A DNA stretch of 64,000 nt, taken from the NCBI GenBank assembly GCA_963808965.1, contig CAWEHU010000016.1, positions 315,774 to 379,773 of the forward strand, in the 5' to 3' direction. A model generated the notes under the pieces. That model was given only the letters and a program-made list of their open reading frames with translations. It was not told where the DNA came from and did no database searches. Of the stretch, positions 1-8,960 are shown in pieces. The translations under genes were made by a program, and so were the position numbers. This DNA is from CAWEHU01 sp963808965. Its GTDB lineage: Bacteria; Pseudomonadota; Alphaproteobacteria; Acetobacterales; Acetobacteraceae. Position 1 is the first letter of the stretch. Every line of letters begins with the position of its first letter.

Positions 1-2
1 TG

Positions 3-1113
3 GTGTTCGGAGTACCGATCTGCGTGACCGGGCAGCATCGCGAGATGCTGGATCAGGTCAACGAACTCTTCGGGATCAGGCCCGATCTGGACTTGCAAGT
101 GATGGCCAAAGGCCAGTCACTGACCCATATCACCACCACTGTGCTCGAGAGACTGGAGGACGTTCTCCGCGAGCGGCGGCCGGATTGGGTGGTAGTGCAG
201 GGCGACACCACCACGGCCTTCGCAGCAGCATTTGCAGCATTCCTGCAGCGGATTCCCGTGGCGCATGTGGAGGCCGGGCTCCGGACTGGCAACGTCCTTT
301 CACCCTGGCCTGAAGAGATGAAATCGGCATCTCACTGCCTGCCTTACCGAATGTCACTTCGCCCCGACTCCTGGAGCCAGGACGAATCTGCTGAAAGAGG
401 GAATTGCCCCAACGAAGATTCACGTGACCGGCAACACTGTCATCAACTCGTTGCTGCAGGTCCGCGATATCCTCGTCGAAAATACCGCCTTGGCCGAGCA
501 ACAGCGCAACCAATTCGATTTCCTCGATCCGGATCGCCGGATCATTTTAGTCACCGGGCACAGGCGCGAAAACTTTGACGGGGGATTGGACCGAGTCTGC
601 GCCGCTCTTGCCCTGCTCGCAGTGCGCGAGGATGTGCAAATCGTCTACCCCGTGCACCTCAATCCTGCTGTGCAAGGCGTTGTCAAGACGAAACTGTCCG
701 GGGTGCAGCACGTGCACCTGCTGCCGCCCCTGGAGTACCTTCCGTTTGTCTATCTCATGGATCGCTCCTACCTGATCATCACCGATTCCGGAGGAGTGCA
801 GGAGGAGGCACCCTCTCTAGGCAAGCCTGTGCTGGTTACCCGGAACACGACGGAGCGGCCTGAGGCCGTCCAGGCCGGCACCGTTCGCTTAGTCGGCACC
901 GACCCCGCACGGATCGTCTCGGAAGCGACAAGGCTGCTCGACAGTCCGGCGGCATACGAGGAAATGGCTCGCGCGCACAACCCCTACGGGGACGGGCGGG
1001 CGGCAGCCCGCATCGCCGCTCGGCTGCTCGACGCAGAATCCGGCGATCGAGCCGTACACGGCCCCGTCGAGCAAGACCCCGCCGTGGTCGGTCGCTGCTC
1101 GAAGGGTTCGTAA
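3..1113 (+). CDS. wecB: UDP-N-acetylglucosamine 2-epimerase, 5'-truncated by the window edge, one frameshift
   Basis: Non-hydrolysing epimerase that makes UDP-ManNAc from UDP-GlcNAc for surface polysaccharide. Visible family motifs are GQHREMLDQV, VQGDTTT, HVEAGLRTGN, VTGHRRENF and TDSGGVQEEA, which cover the substrate and UDP pocket. The N-terminal Rossmann start (about 25 residues) lies before the window. The reading frame changes near 320-322: removing one A from the AAA run after EEM joins the two halves and restores the usual linker up to the TGNTVINSLL motif. The C-terminus continues about 25 residues past the usual YGDGRA end. The gene fits with the exopolysaccharide-type genes downstream. 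Function is confident; whether the break is real or a read error cannot be settled here. Confidence 0.9.
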
Positions 1114-1218
1114 GCGGGTCCACGATGCCCTACCCGGCCGCAAACGGGGTGCAGCTGGCGGAAAACGGAGCAGGCTAAGCCCCGGGCCTGACCATCACAG
1201 GCTTCCGCCGGACACGCC

Positions 1219-2343
1219 TCATCGTTCCGTATGCTGCCGCCTGACTTCGTCGAGCTTCCAGCGACTGAGCACGCGAAGCGGCTCGGCCGCTGAGCTCGCC
1301 CCGGCGTCGACCGCTTGCTGGTACCAGCGCTGCGCCAGCGCGGGATCGGGCTGGATGCCGCGCGCACCAATGTGTCCGAGGAAGACGGGATCGTAAGTTC
1401 GCGCCAAACCTGTCATCCCGCCCGCGCTGCCGGACGCGGCTGCACGCTGGTACAGGAGTCGCGCGGCGGATATGTCGCCCTGGACGAGAGCTTGGTCTCC
1501 GCGCCTGATCAGGGCCGCGACAACGCCCGTCGCGTCGGGCGACCGGTCGACCCCTGCGGGTTGCGGCGACGCCAACTCGGACAGGCCCGCTGGGCTGCTG
1601 CCCGGGTCGGGGCCAGGAGCGGGTGCCGCGCCCGAGGGAGTCTCTGTTTTCGGGTCATGTGACCCCGGCGTGTTGTCCGTCCCGAAAGGGTGCGCCGTGA
1701 GGTCGGGCCCCTGACCGGGGGCAGCGGCATCTTGGGCCGCTGGTTCGGCGACCGCCGCCGATGCGTCGGTGCCCGAGGAGTTCGGAGCGGCACGATCCGA
1801 GCCAGACCGGCTCGCGGCGGCATCCGGCGGCATCGGGGGAAGTTCCCCCAGAGTGGCCAGTGACTGGGCTTGAGTGACGGAATCCTTGCGGGGCTCGAGA
1901 TGAGGGAAAGCAAACGCATCCCGAAAAGCCCGGAAACGCGCGGCCTGCTCGGCATCACCGGCCGCCTCGGCGGCGAGGGCCCGCTCCTCGAATCGCGAGG
2001 CCATCCGGTCAATGACGTCCCTAGCGGATTGTGGTGCGAGGACCGCTCGTCGCAGAACGGCTTGCAACGTGTCCGTGGCATTATCGCCTACCGGCGCATT
2101 GAGATGCCCGGCCGCTATTTGCGATTCCGCAGTCATGAGCAGGCCCGCAATGTCCCGGTCGGGAGAAGGGGACGAGGGGGCGGCGATTCCCGCGCTGGAC
2201 GCACCCTCGCCGCCCGACGCGGAACCTGCTTCCGCCGCTACGACGACATTCGCGACCAATGTCGCCGAGATCAGCGCTGCGCCCGCCCCGATCACAGAGC
2301 GACTGAACGGAGAGCGGGCTGGCATTCGTATCCTTCGCCACAT
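1219..2343 (-). CDS. Exported Sel1/TPR-like repeat protein
   Basis: Probably an envelope protein. The chosen start (MWRRIRMPAR) has AGGGA ten bases upstream. A basic N-terminus and a hydrophobic stretch (about residues 15-36, ending VVVAAEA) look like a signal peptide or anchor. The middle is Ala/Pro/Ser-rich low-complexity sequence. The last 110 residues hold helical repeats (GDQALVQGDISAARLLYQRA, then PDPALAQRWYQQAVDAG) typical of Sel1-like repeats. It is transcribed away from the NfrA-type fragment at 2536 with about 190 bases between them. Such proteins often accompany exopolysaccharide synthesis genes; a precise role is not inferable. Confidence 0.65.
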   Translation of the reverse strand: MWRRIRMPARSPFSRSVIGAGAALISATLVANVVVAAEAGSASGGEGASSAGIAAPSSPSPDRDIAGLLMTAESQIAAGHLNAPVGDNATDTLQAVLRRAVLAPQSARDVIDRMASRFEERALAAEAAGDAEQAARFRAFRDAFAFPHLEPRKDSVTQAQSLATLGELPPMPPDAAASRSGSDRAAPNSSGTDASAAVAEPAAQDAAAPGQGPDLTAHPFGTDNTPGSHDPKTETPSGAAPAPGPDPGSSPAGLSELASPQPAGVDRSPDATGVVAALIRRGDQALVQGDISAARLLYQRAAASGSAGGMTGLARTYDPVFLGHIGARGIQPDPALAQRWYQQAVDAGASSAAEPLRVLSRWKLDEVRRQHTER

Positions 2344-2535
2344 CGCTGAGACGTCCCTAGCAGGACCGTACGGCAATTGAACTGCTCCTCCTTGCGGGGC
2401 CTGGGAAGCTGAGCGCGTCACTAGCTCAAGCTGCATGTTACAATAGCAGAAACGCACTATGAACGCACGTTGAGTCAGCACTGGTCGAGAACGTCAGAGC
2501 GGCCTTGACGGTCTAGATCTCACCCGGTCGCAGAT

Positions 2536-3168
2536 GTGCATCCTCGGATGGAGGACAAAACTCGGGACATGCTAAAGTTGTCCATCGTGCTGGCGCAGAA
2601 TCAAATAGGCGGCATGGCCTCCAGTCCGCTCGGGAAGACGTTCCAGGGCGGCATTGGCATCCGCGTCCACCCCTTCCAACAAATCCCGCTCTTCTTATGG
2701 GCAGAGCGCATGATCAAGCTGGGTGGAGAATTGCAAAACAACTGGCTTTTGCGTGCGACAGCGGGCTGGGATACCGGGACGGCTTGGCGCGCCGGTGGCA
2801 CCGATAGCTTGCGGCACGGATGGGAGCCGTACGCTTCGGTCTACGGGGACGTCGCCCGCCTGCTACAAGTGAACCGGGACTGGCTCGTTGCGGCCGAAGG
2901 CCGCCTGGGCGGGAGCATCCAACCCCGCGAGCAGCTCAAGCTCATCCCTTATGCCTTCGTGCGCTATGAACTGGATAGCGCGAAGAACGGCAGCGATTAT
3001 TCGGTACAGGTTGGGGCGGGGCTTTCGCTGCGTCTTCGCTTCTTCGATGACCCGTTGCTGGGCTATCTTTTCGAGCCTGAGCTATTCGCGCGCGTCGCGC
3101 AGGACGTCGCTCGAAGCGGGGGAAACACCGGAACCCGGTTCCTGTTCGGGATCGTGTCGCGGTTTTGA
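2536..3168 (+). pseudogene. C-terminal domain of an NfrA/PgaA-like outer-membrane TPR protein, probably 5'-truncated
   Basis: The 210 residues match the C-terminal domain of bacteriophage N4 adsorption protein A-like proteins. They include SSPLGKTFQGGIGIRV, a WAERMIKLGGELQNNWLLRA block, GWDTGTAW, and beta-strand-rich repeats ending FLFGIVSRF with a terminal aromatic typical of outer-membrane barrels. Full-length relatives carry a signal peptide and a long TPR superhelix before this domain; here neither is present and the first in-frame Met is immediately before the domain. It is therefore either a truncated remnant or a sharply reduced protein. It is followed five bases later by the DUF4434 gene, so the two were probably one transcript for polysaccharide export. 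Confidence 0.6.
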
Positions 3169-3172
3169 AAGT

Positions 3173-4204
3173 ATGAGGCGATGGTTTTGGGCAGCCCTGC
3201 TGGGAGGCGCCTCACTCACTGCCGTTGCCGTATGGCTGTGGACGGCTACGCCGGAAGCTTGCCTGGCCGCCCGCTTCCGGGGCACGATTTTCCAACTCCT
3301 GCGAGGCGATGCGGCCAACACGCCTGAGGCATGGCAAGGGCTAATGCAGGAGATGAGCGCCTTCGGAATCGAGGAATTGTTCCTGCAATGGACCTCGATC
3401 GATAGTTTGGATTTCTATTATGGGCACGCAGGCGCAGGCGAGACGATCCCACTTCTGCCGGAGATCGTGCGGGCTGCCGAGTCCTCGCATCGGCGCCTAT
3501 GGATAGGCCTGCAACAAGACACCGATTTCTGGTCGGTGCTCAAGCGGCCGACACCGGAACTGGAGGCATACTTCCAGAAGCGCGTGTCGGATCTGCAAGC
3601 CCGCTTGCCGGCACTGAAGGCGGTGCTTGAGGAAGCCTCACCCGGCCTCATCGCCGGCTGGTATCTCCCGGAGGAGATTGACGACCTGAATTGGCATGAC
3701 CCGGAGCGAGAGGCCGTGCTGGGACGATACCTGGCCAACACGCATTCCTTATTGAACCAAGCAATTCCCGGGCTACCGGTTGCGGTTTCGGTCTTCTCCA
3801 GCGGGGCGCAGCAGGGGGAGGCATTCGGCATGCAGCTGCGCCGCCTTGTTCTGCAAAGCGGCATCGACCGGGTGCTGATCCAGGATGGTATCGGCGCCGG
3901 CAAGCGCACGCCCGCTGAAGCGGCGCTCACGGCGCGGGCTGTCGCGCGATCGCTGCGCCGGTCGGGCGCGCAATCCGGGATGATCATCGAGCTGTTCAAT
4001 ATGCGGCAGAAGACTGCTATCGACGCGGCGGCGACCGAGCCCGCGTCGATAGCGCAGATCCTGGAGCGCCTGGCTGCGACAGCGGGAATTGGCACCTTGC
4101 CGCCCACAAGTTTCTCGCACGTACATCACCTGACGGCCTTCGGCGGCCCCGAGGCCGCGGAGCGTGGGGCCGAGTGGCGTCAGCTGCTGGCGGGTTGCAG
4201 GTAG
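3173..4204 (+). CDS. DUF4434 family protein, glycosidase-like barrel
   Basis: 343 residues beginning MRRWFWAALLGG, with a hydrophobic segment at residues 4-22 acting as signal anchor. The remainder resembles DUF4434, a TIM-barrel family related to glycoside hydrolases and found in exopolysaccharide loci: FRGTIFQLL, a strand with EELFLQWTS, LWIGLQQDTDFW, AGWYLPEEIDD and a late VLIQDGIGAGK strand. The EE pair in WYLPEEID is a plausible acidic catalytic site. It starts five bases after the NfrA-type stop codon, so the two are likely co-transcribed. A role in trimming or assembling a secreted polysaccharide is inference. Confidence 0.7.
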   Translation: MRRWFWAALLGGASLTAVAVWLWTATPEACLAARFRGTIFQLLRGDAANTPEAWQGLMQEMSAFGIEELFLQWTSIDSLDFYYGHAGAGETIPLLPEIVRAAESSHRRLWIGLQQDTDFWSVLKRPTPELEAYFQKRVSDLQARLPALKAVLEEASPGLIAGWYLPEEIDDLNWHDPEREAVLGRYLANTHSLLNQAIPGLPVAVSVFSSGAQQGEAFGMQLRRLVLQSGIDRVLIQDGIGAGKRTPAEAALTARAVARSLRRSGAQSGMIIELFNMRQKTAIDAAATEPASIAQILERLAATAGIGTLPPTSFSHVHHLTAFGGPEAAERGAEWRQLLAGCR

Positions 4205-4400
4205 AGCAAGCACGCGGGCGAGACCGGGTCGTCTCCTGGAATGTGGCGCCTCGGATTGCACAGGTATACGATCAGGTCCGGTTGATTTCGCTTGGTGTGA
4301 AGGGCGTTTCGTTTGCTCGCGTGGCCCGTTCTCATGCCGCTGCCTAAGCCGAAGGCGGCGGCGCAGCTGTTCGCAATGCGCGCGGAGTTCGTCCGTTAAC

Positions 4401-5006
4401 ATGGCGATCCCCCCTGCCTCGTCGCCGCGCGAGCGGGCCCTTGCCGTGGGCGTTACGCTCCTTGCCTTGGCCCTGATCTGGTTCGCTCTCGTCAGCCCGG
4501 TCCTCGGCTGGTACAGTTATCGCGCCGAGCGGCTGGAAGACCGGCGAACGCTAGCCCACCGAATGGCGATTTTAGCCGGCACGCTTCCGGAGCTTCGCCG
4601 TCAGGCGGAAGCCGGGTCCGGAGGTGGTCCCGTGCTGAGTGACCTCCTGAGCGGCGACACCGACGCCATCGCCGGGGCCGCGCTCCAGGAGCGAGTGCAG
4701 GCCATGGCGGCCCAGGCGGGCGCGAACCTGTCAAGCGTGGAGGCCTTGCCCGAGGCGCGAGCCGGCGCCTACCGGCGGATTGGCCTTCGCGTGTCGCTGA
4801 CTGCGCCGTGGTCGGTACTGGTGCGGCTGCTCGAATTGATCGAGCAGGCGACGCCGCGCATGCTGACCGATGACCTACAGGTGCATGGGCCGCGCTTCGC
4901 GCTTCGCCAAGAGGGGGAGCCTCCCCTCAATGCTGAGCTTACGGTCTTCGGCTTCCGGGCCGACGCGCCCGAGGGCCGGCAAGACCAAGCGCGGGGGCAG
5001 CCGTAA
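4401..5006 (+). CDS. Type II secretion GspM-like (T2SSM-b) membrane protein
   Basis: 201 residues: a single transmembrane helix at about residues 13-37 (ALAVGVTLLALALIWFALV), a helical coiled stretch (RAERLEDRRTLAHRMAIL), then a ferredoxin-like periplasmic domain with the GspM/PilO signature TAPWSVLVRLLELIEQATPRM. GspM normally couples GspL to the pseudopilus in type II secretion, but no other gsp gene is in view. The preceding 196 bases (4205-4400) contain no convincing gene. A short open stretch ending at the TAA just before this ATG reads PLPKPKAAAQLFAMRAEF and could be the tail of a lost gspL-like gene. It may serve polysaccharide export with its neighbours. Confidence 0.65.
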   Translation: MAIPPASSPRERALAVGVTLLALALIWFALVSPVLGWYSYRAERLEDRRTLAHRMAILAGTLPELRRQAEAGSGGGPVLSDLLSGDTDAIAGAALQERVQAMAAQAGANLSSVEALPEARAGAYRRIGLRVSLTAPWSVLVRLLELIEQATPRMLTDDLQVHGPRFALRQEGEPPLNAELTVFGFRADAPEGRQDQARGQP

Positions 5007-5083
5007 GGCGTTGTCAGGTTGTTGAGTGACGGCCCATGGTGAGCCACTCCATGCGGAGCCGGATCAAATGGCGCACGGAGGCG

Positions 5084-6171
5084 TCAACTTCCCCCGCTTT
5101 CCGTGACGGATTTGTCGAATACGATGAGCTTCGACACGAAAGCGATCATCTCGCGGGTATGTGTCAGGCCACAGCTTCCTGCGATCTCAGCGAAGTCTTC
5201 CTTCGTATAGCTCGCAAAATAGGGCTCGTGGAAGTTCTGCGGGAATAGTTCGAGCATGCCGTCGTAAGCCGGCACATCGCCGCTCTGAAGCGAATCCAGA
5301 AGAATAAGGCGTCCGCCAGGCTTCAGCACGCGGGCGAACTCGCTAAAGACGATGCGGCGCACCTTGGGCGGCAGTTCGTGAAACAGGAACGTGCTCGTCA
5401 CCGCGTCCTGGCTCGCGTCCGGTACGGGGATCGACTCCGCATTGGCAACGATGAATTCAACCCAGGACCTGCGGCTCAAATGGCGCTTCGCCTCGCTCAG
5501 GTAAGCTTCCGAAAGATCGAGGCCAAGGACGGGAAGCCGCGGCCACACCTGCTTGACCGAATTGAGAAAACGCCCCGTACCGCAGCCAACGTCGAGCAGT
5601 CTCAGCCGGCGCTGATCGCGCCCAGCGAAGACCTCTGCAGCTGCGGCAGAGCCTGCCGACGCATCGCATTCCCTGTTCCATTGAAAACTACCTCGACCTG
5701 CGTGTCGTAGCGCTGGGCCGAGTCGTTCGTCATCCAGCCGCCCGACTGGAAATGGAAGTTCTGAAGATAGTAGCGGGGCCGCTTGCCCCGGGTCTCGTCG
5801 GTTAGCACTTCGCTGTGCAAGCCGCGCTCACGGCGGCGGTGGACCTCGGGCAAATCCCTAAAGAAAAGCAGCGAGCGGTTCAGCAGCATCGGCAGCGAGC
5901 CATCGTGGTCGGCCGGGAGTGGGTAAATCCCGGCCTCGATATTGGCGATGTCCCGCTTGAGAAGCGTCGCCATGTCGGCATACAGCCGGCTGCGATCCGG
6001 CACCGGCTTATCGGTGTGGGCGCGAGGCCGCGTGCTGTCGCCCAGTCGTTCCCGTGCTGCTTGGGAAAGTCGGCGCATGGCGAGGCCGTGCCCGATGTAC
6101 CAGGCAAGCCGCGGGAGTTGGCTCGCGCCATAAGCCGCACGCGTTGTGAGGCGAGTGACAAGAGTGGTCAT
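5084..6171 (-). CDS. SAM-dependent methyltransferase, class I, one frameshift
   Basis: A methyltransferase of about 360 residues interrupted near 5625-5640. The N-terminal half (MTTLVTRLTTRAAYG to NGTGNAMRRQALPQL) includes the family block RPRYYLQNFHFQSGGW. The second half holds SAM motif I LLDVGCGTGRF, the acidic loop LDLSEAYL, motif II NAESIPVPD and LKPGGRLILLDS. The frames join if one base is restored in the CTGCAG context, giving an AEVFAGRDQRRLRLLD linker. The start has GGAG five bases upstream. It belongs to the Methyltransf_11/25 group; the substrate is unknown. It faces away from the SDR gene at 6276 with a shared 104-base promoter gap. Confidence 0.8.
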
Positions 6172-6275
6172 GACTGCTCCGTCCAGCGACGGATATGGTC
6201 ACCGAAGCTGGTTCGTCCACCGGCGCAAATCCGCTACCCTGGAGCGGATGCACGTGAACCCAAAAGGGATAGGCG

Positions 6276-7550
6276 ATGCGTGTGCTGGTTCTCGGCGCAG
6301 GCGGGTTTATTGGCGCACGAATTGTCGCTTGTCTGCTCTCTCGCGGGCACGCCGTCACCTGCGCTGGCCGCTTTCCTACTATCTTGCTTCGCAAATTCCC
6401 GACCTGTCAGGTGGTGGCAGCCGATCTGCTGCTTGACGATCGTCCTACTTGGCTGAGCCGGCTGGTCGGCATCGACGCCGTGGTGAACGCGGCGGGCGTG
6501 CTCCGTGGCGACCTGGAGGGAGTTCATTCTCGCGGCGCTGTCGTCCTGTTCGCGGCCTGCGCCGAGGCCGGCATCGGCCGTGTTCTGCAACTCTCTGCCC
6601 TGGGAGCTGGCGAGCAGCCCGAGTTACGCTTCCTCGCGACCAAGCATGCGGCCGATGAGTGCCTGATGCGCCTGGCCCGGGACCTCGGCCAAACCGGCTG
6701 GTGCGTACTGAAGCCGTCGCTCGTCATCGGCCGGGGCGGGGCCAGCACGGCGCTGTTCTGCTCGCTTGCCGTGCTGCCGCGACCGATCCGGCTCGGCCCC
6801 GGCCTCTGGCGCGTGCAGCCCATTCACATCGCGGATCTCGCCCGAGCCGTCGCCGATCTGCTCGAGGGCGGTCCGGTGCCACCGCGCCTCGAAATGGTCG
6901 GCCCCGAGGCGATGACGACGGACGGGCTGACGCTGACGTTGCGGGCCTGGCTGGGACGGCCGCCCGCGCGTCCACTGACCGTTCCCGAGACCGCGCTGAA
7001 GATCGCGGCCCGGCTCGGTGACGCGTTTCCGCTGTCCAGCCTCACGAGCGAGAGCCTGTCCATGCTTGCAGCCGGCAACACCGGCGATCCGGCACCCATG
7101 GCGCGGGTACTGGGCTGGAGCCCTCGTCCCCTGGCCGAGGCGCTGGCGGCTGAGCCGGCAGGTCGGGCGGATATGTGGCACGCACGGCTGCTCCCGATGC
7201 GTGGGCTGCTGGTTGCGGCGCTGCTCGCGGTCTGGGTCGGCTCCGGCGCGGTCTCCTTCCTGGTCCCGGCAGCCCAGAGCGATATGCTGCTATCCGGCCT
7301 CGGCCTCGGCGGACGAGCCGCGATCGCGGTGACCTGGGCGGGCGCTTCGGTCGACGTGGCGCTCGGCCTGGCGTTGCTGTCCAGCAGATGGCGAAGACGG
7401 GCCGCGATGGCGCAGCTCGCGATCATGGCGCTCTATACGGTCCTCGCGAGCGTCGCCCTGCCCGGCCTCTGGCTCGACCCGTTCGGGCCGCTGCTAAAAA
7501 ACTTCGCAGTGCTCGCGGCCATCCTCGCGTTCTTGGCAATCGAGGACTGA
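6276..7550 (+). CDS. SDR-family NAD(P)-binding protein with C-terminal DoxX-like membrane domain
   Basis: 424 residues. The N-terminal 300 residues form an extended-SDR Rossmann domain with GAGGFIG at residues 7-13, VNAAGVLRG, and a PIHIADLA element. The last 120 residues contain about four hydrophobic helices (GLLVAALLAVWVGSGAVSF onward, including VDVALGLALLSS) matching DoxX-like domains. This fusion is known as an SDR-DoxX oxidoreductase of unsettled function. It is followed after three bases by a DUF2269 gene, a pairing seen in other proteobacteria, so the two probably form one membrane-associated unit. Confidence 0.85.
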   Translation: MRVLVLGAGGFIGARIVACLLSRGHAVTCAGRFPTILLRKFPTCQVVAADLLLDDRPTWLSRLVGIDAVVNAAGVLRGDLEGVHSRGAVVLFAACAEAGIGRVLQLSALGAGEQPELRFLATKHAADECLMRLARDLGQTGWCVLKPSLVIGRGGASTALFCSLAVLPRPIRLGPGLWRVQPIHIADLARAVADLLEGGPVPPRLEMVGPEAMTTDGLTLTLRAWLGRPPARPLTVPETALKIAARLGDAFPLSSLTSESLSMLAAGNTGDPAPMARVLGWSPRPLAEALAAEPAGRADMWHARLLPMRGLLVAALLAVWVGSGAVSFLVPAAQSDMLLSGLGLGGRAAIAVTWAGASVDVALGLALLSSRWRRRAAMAQLAIMALYTVLASVALPGLWLDPFGPLLKNFAVLAAILAFLAIED

Positions 7551-7553
7551 GCG

Positions 7554-8021
7554 ATGAGCTACCAGCTGCTCCTCTGGGTGCACATCCTCAGCTCCACCCT
7601 GCTGTTCGGGACGGGGCTCGGCACGGCATTCCATGGCTGGATGGCCCACCGCAGCCAAGACTTGGCAGCGATCGCCGTGGTCAGCCGAAATGTCGTCCTG
7701 GCGGATTGGTTGTTCACCGCCCCGGCCGTGGTGATACAGCCCCTGACCGGCATCTGGATGGCGCGCATCGCCGGTCTCCCCCTTACGATCGGCTGGCTGG
7801 CGCTAGCGATCGGCCTCTACCTGCTGGTCGGCGCCTGCTGGCTCCCCGTGGTGTGGCTGCAAATCCGGATGCACCATCTGGCCAGCGCGGCGGCACGCGC
7901 CGGAGTGCCATTGCCAGCACGGTATTTCGCGTATGCGAGGTGGTGGTTCGTGCTGGGCTGGCCGGCGTTCCTCGGCGTCATCGCGATCTTCTACTTGATG
8001 GTGTTCAAACCCGATTTGTGA
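7554..8021 (+). CDS. DUF2269 integral membrane protein
   Basis: 155 residues with four predicted transmembrane helices. The first helix holds LWVHILSSTLLFGTGLG with an early histidine and is followed by FTAPAVVIQPLTG, the family pattern of DUF2269. It is translationally linked to the upstream SDR-DoxX gene (three-base gap). The role is unknown; the partner suggests electron transfer or quinone-linked chemistry at the membrane, which is inference only. It converges with the unknown gene at 8065. Confidence 0.8.
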   Translation: MSYQLLLWVHILSSTLLFGTGLGTAFHGWMAHRSQDLAAIAVVSRNVVLADWLFTAPAVVIQPLTGIWMARIAGLPLTIGWLALAIGLYLLVGACWLPVVWLQIRMHHLASAAARAGVPLPARYFAYARWWFVLGWPAFLGVIAIFYLMVFKPDL

Positions 8022-8064
8022 GCTGTGCTCGTCGCAGTCGGACCTGGCTCCGCTCGCTTGGCCT

Positions 8065-8733
8065 TCAACCCGCCCCCGGCGGCGGAAACGCGAGCACCTC
8101 CCCCGTATAGGTCTCCACCACCTCCGAGAACGGGATGTGATCGCGCGTGTAGAGGATCGCCTTGTGCTCCAGTACGTGATCCGGCGCTTCGAGACGGCCG
8201 GTCGGCCCGTCCGGCGGGGCGGGTCGCATTTCCCAGCCGGGCGGCAGCGGCGACCATAACAGAGTCGCGGACAGCGTCTCCCGATTGAAGCCGAGCGGCT
8301 GGACGGCGCGACCGAACGGCGTGTCGGTCTCGTCGAGCAGGCGGTTCATCTCTTGGGTGAGCCGGCCCGGCACGTACCAATTGTCGGCCTCGGAGAGCAG
8401 CCGCTCGCCACAGAACAGTTGTACCCGGCGATAACGCACAGGCTCGGAGTTGCTCACGGCCAGCCGCTTCCTGTCCTCGGGCGGGAGCGGCTTGTCGGCT
8501 CCCCGCACCAGACGCGCGACGATCCGTGCCTCCGGCGCCAGATGATGCGCGCCGCACCAGCGCTCCAACGTGAGCGTGGCGCTCGGATGGCTGAGCAGGT
8601 CGGCGTTGAGCGTCTCCAGAAGCGCGAGCGCCTCGACCCGGCTCAGGAAGCTGTCGGGCCAAGCTACGGGAGCGGCGCCCCCCAGCACGGGAGCGACGAG
8701 CGAAGCCAGGACCGGCGGCAGCCATCGTCGCAT
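8065..8733 (-). CDS. Exported protein of unknown function, possibly chorismate-lyase-like fold
   Basis: 222 residues starting MRRWLPPVLASLVAPVLGGAAP, a clear signal peptide. The mature part contains RYRRVQLFCGERLLSEADNWYVPGRL, TDTPFGRAVQPLGFNRETL and PLPPGWEMRP. The pattern of a short strand with R.V.L..G, then a VP element and a TPFG loop, resembles the UbiC/UTRA fold group, but the match is by eye and weak. No catalytic site is assigned. It lies between a convergent DUF2269 gene and the tRNA-Gln gene on the same strand. Confidence 0.55.
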   Translation of the reverse strand: MRRWLPPVLASLVAPVLGGAAPVAWPDSFLSRVEALALLETLNADLLSHPSATLTLERWCGAHHLAPEARIVARLVRGADKPLPPEDRKRLAVSNSEPVRYRRVQLFCGERLLSEADNWYVPGRLTQEMNRLLDETDTPFGRAVQPLGFNRETLSATLLWSPLPPGWEMRPAPPDGPTGRLEAPDHVLEHKAILYTRDHIPFSEVVETYTGEVLAFPPPGAG

Positions 8734-8756
8734 GCATCGCACCTTCTCGCTCGGGC

Positions 8757-8831
8757 TGGCTGGGGCGGGAGGATTCGAACCTCCGCATGGCGGAATCAAA
8801 ATCCGCTGCCTTACCACTTGGCGACGCCCCA
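8757..8831 (-). tRNA. tRNA-Gln (anticodon UUG), CCA encoded
   Basis: On the minus strand the acceptor stem TGGGGCG pairs with CGCCCCA. The anticodon stem GCGGA/TCCGC encloses loop TTTTGAT, giving anticodon TTG. The T arm contains GGTTCGAATCC. Discriminator G is followed by an encoded CCA at 8757-8759. Confidence 0.97.
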
Positions 8832-8960
8832 AACCGCGACGCCGTGAATAGGTCGGCCGCGCCGGGGCGTAAAGCGCAGCTTCCGGCGCGAGCGGAGCGG
8901 CTGCTATCGTCTGGTTGTGATTCGCCCCGCCCCGACCGCGCCCGCTCCGGCGCTGACCCC

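Noticed and set aside
4205..4400. A gene between DUF4434 and GspM
   Set aside because: The open stretches are short, in conflicting frames and lack a start with a ribosome site; at most a gspL-like tail.
8757..8831. Integration site in tRNA-Gln
   Set aside because: No partial duplicate of the tRNA 3' end and no integrase nearby.
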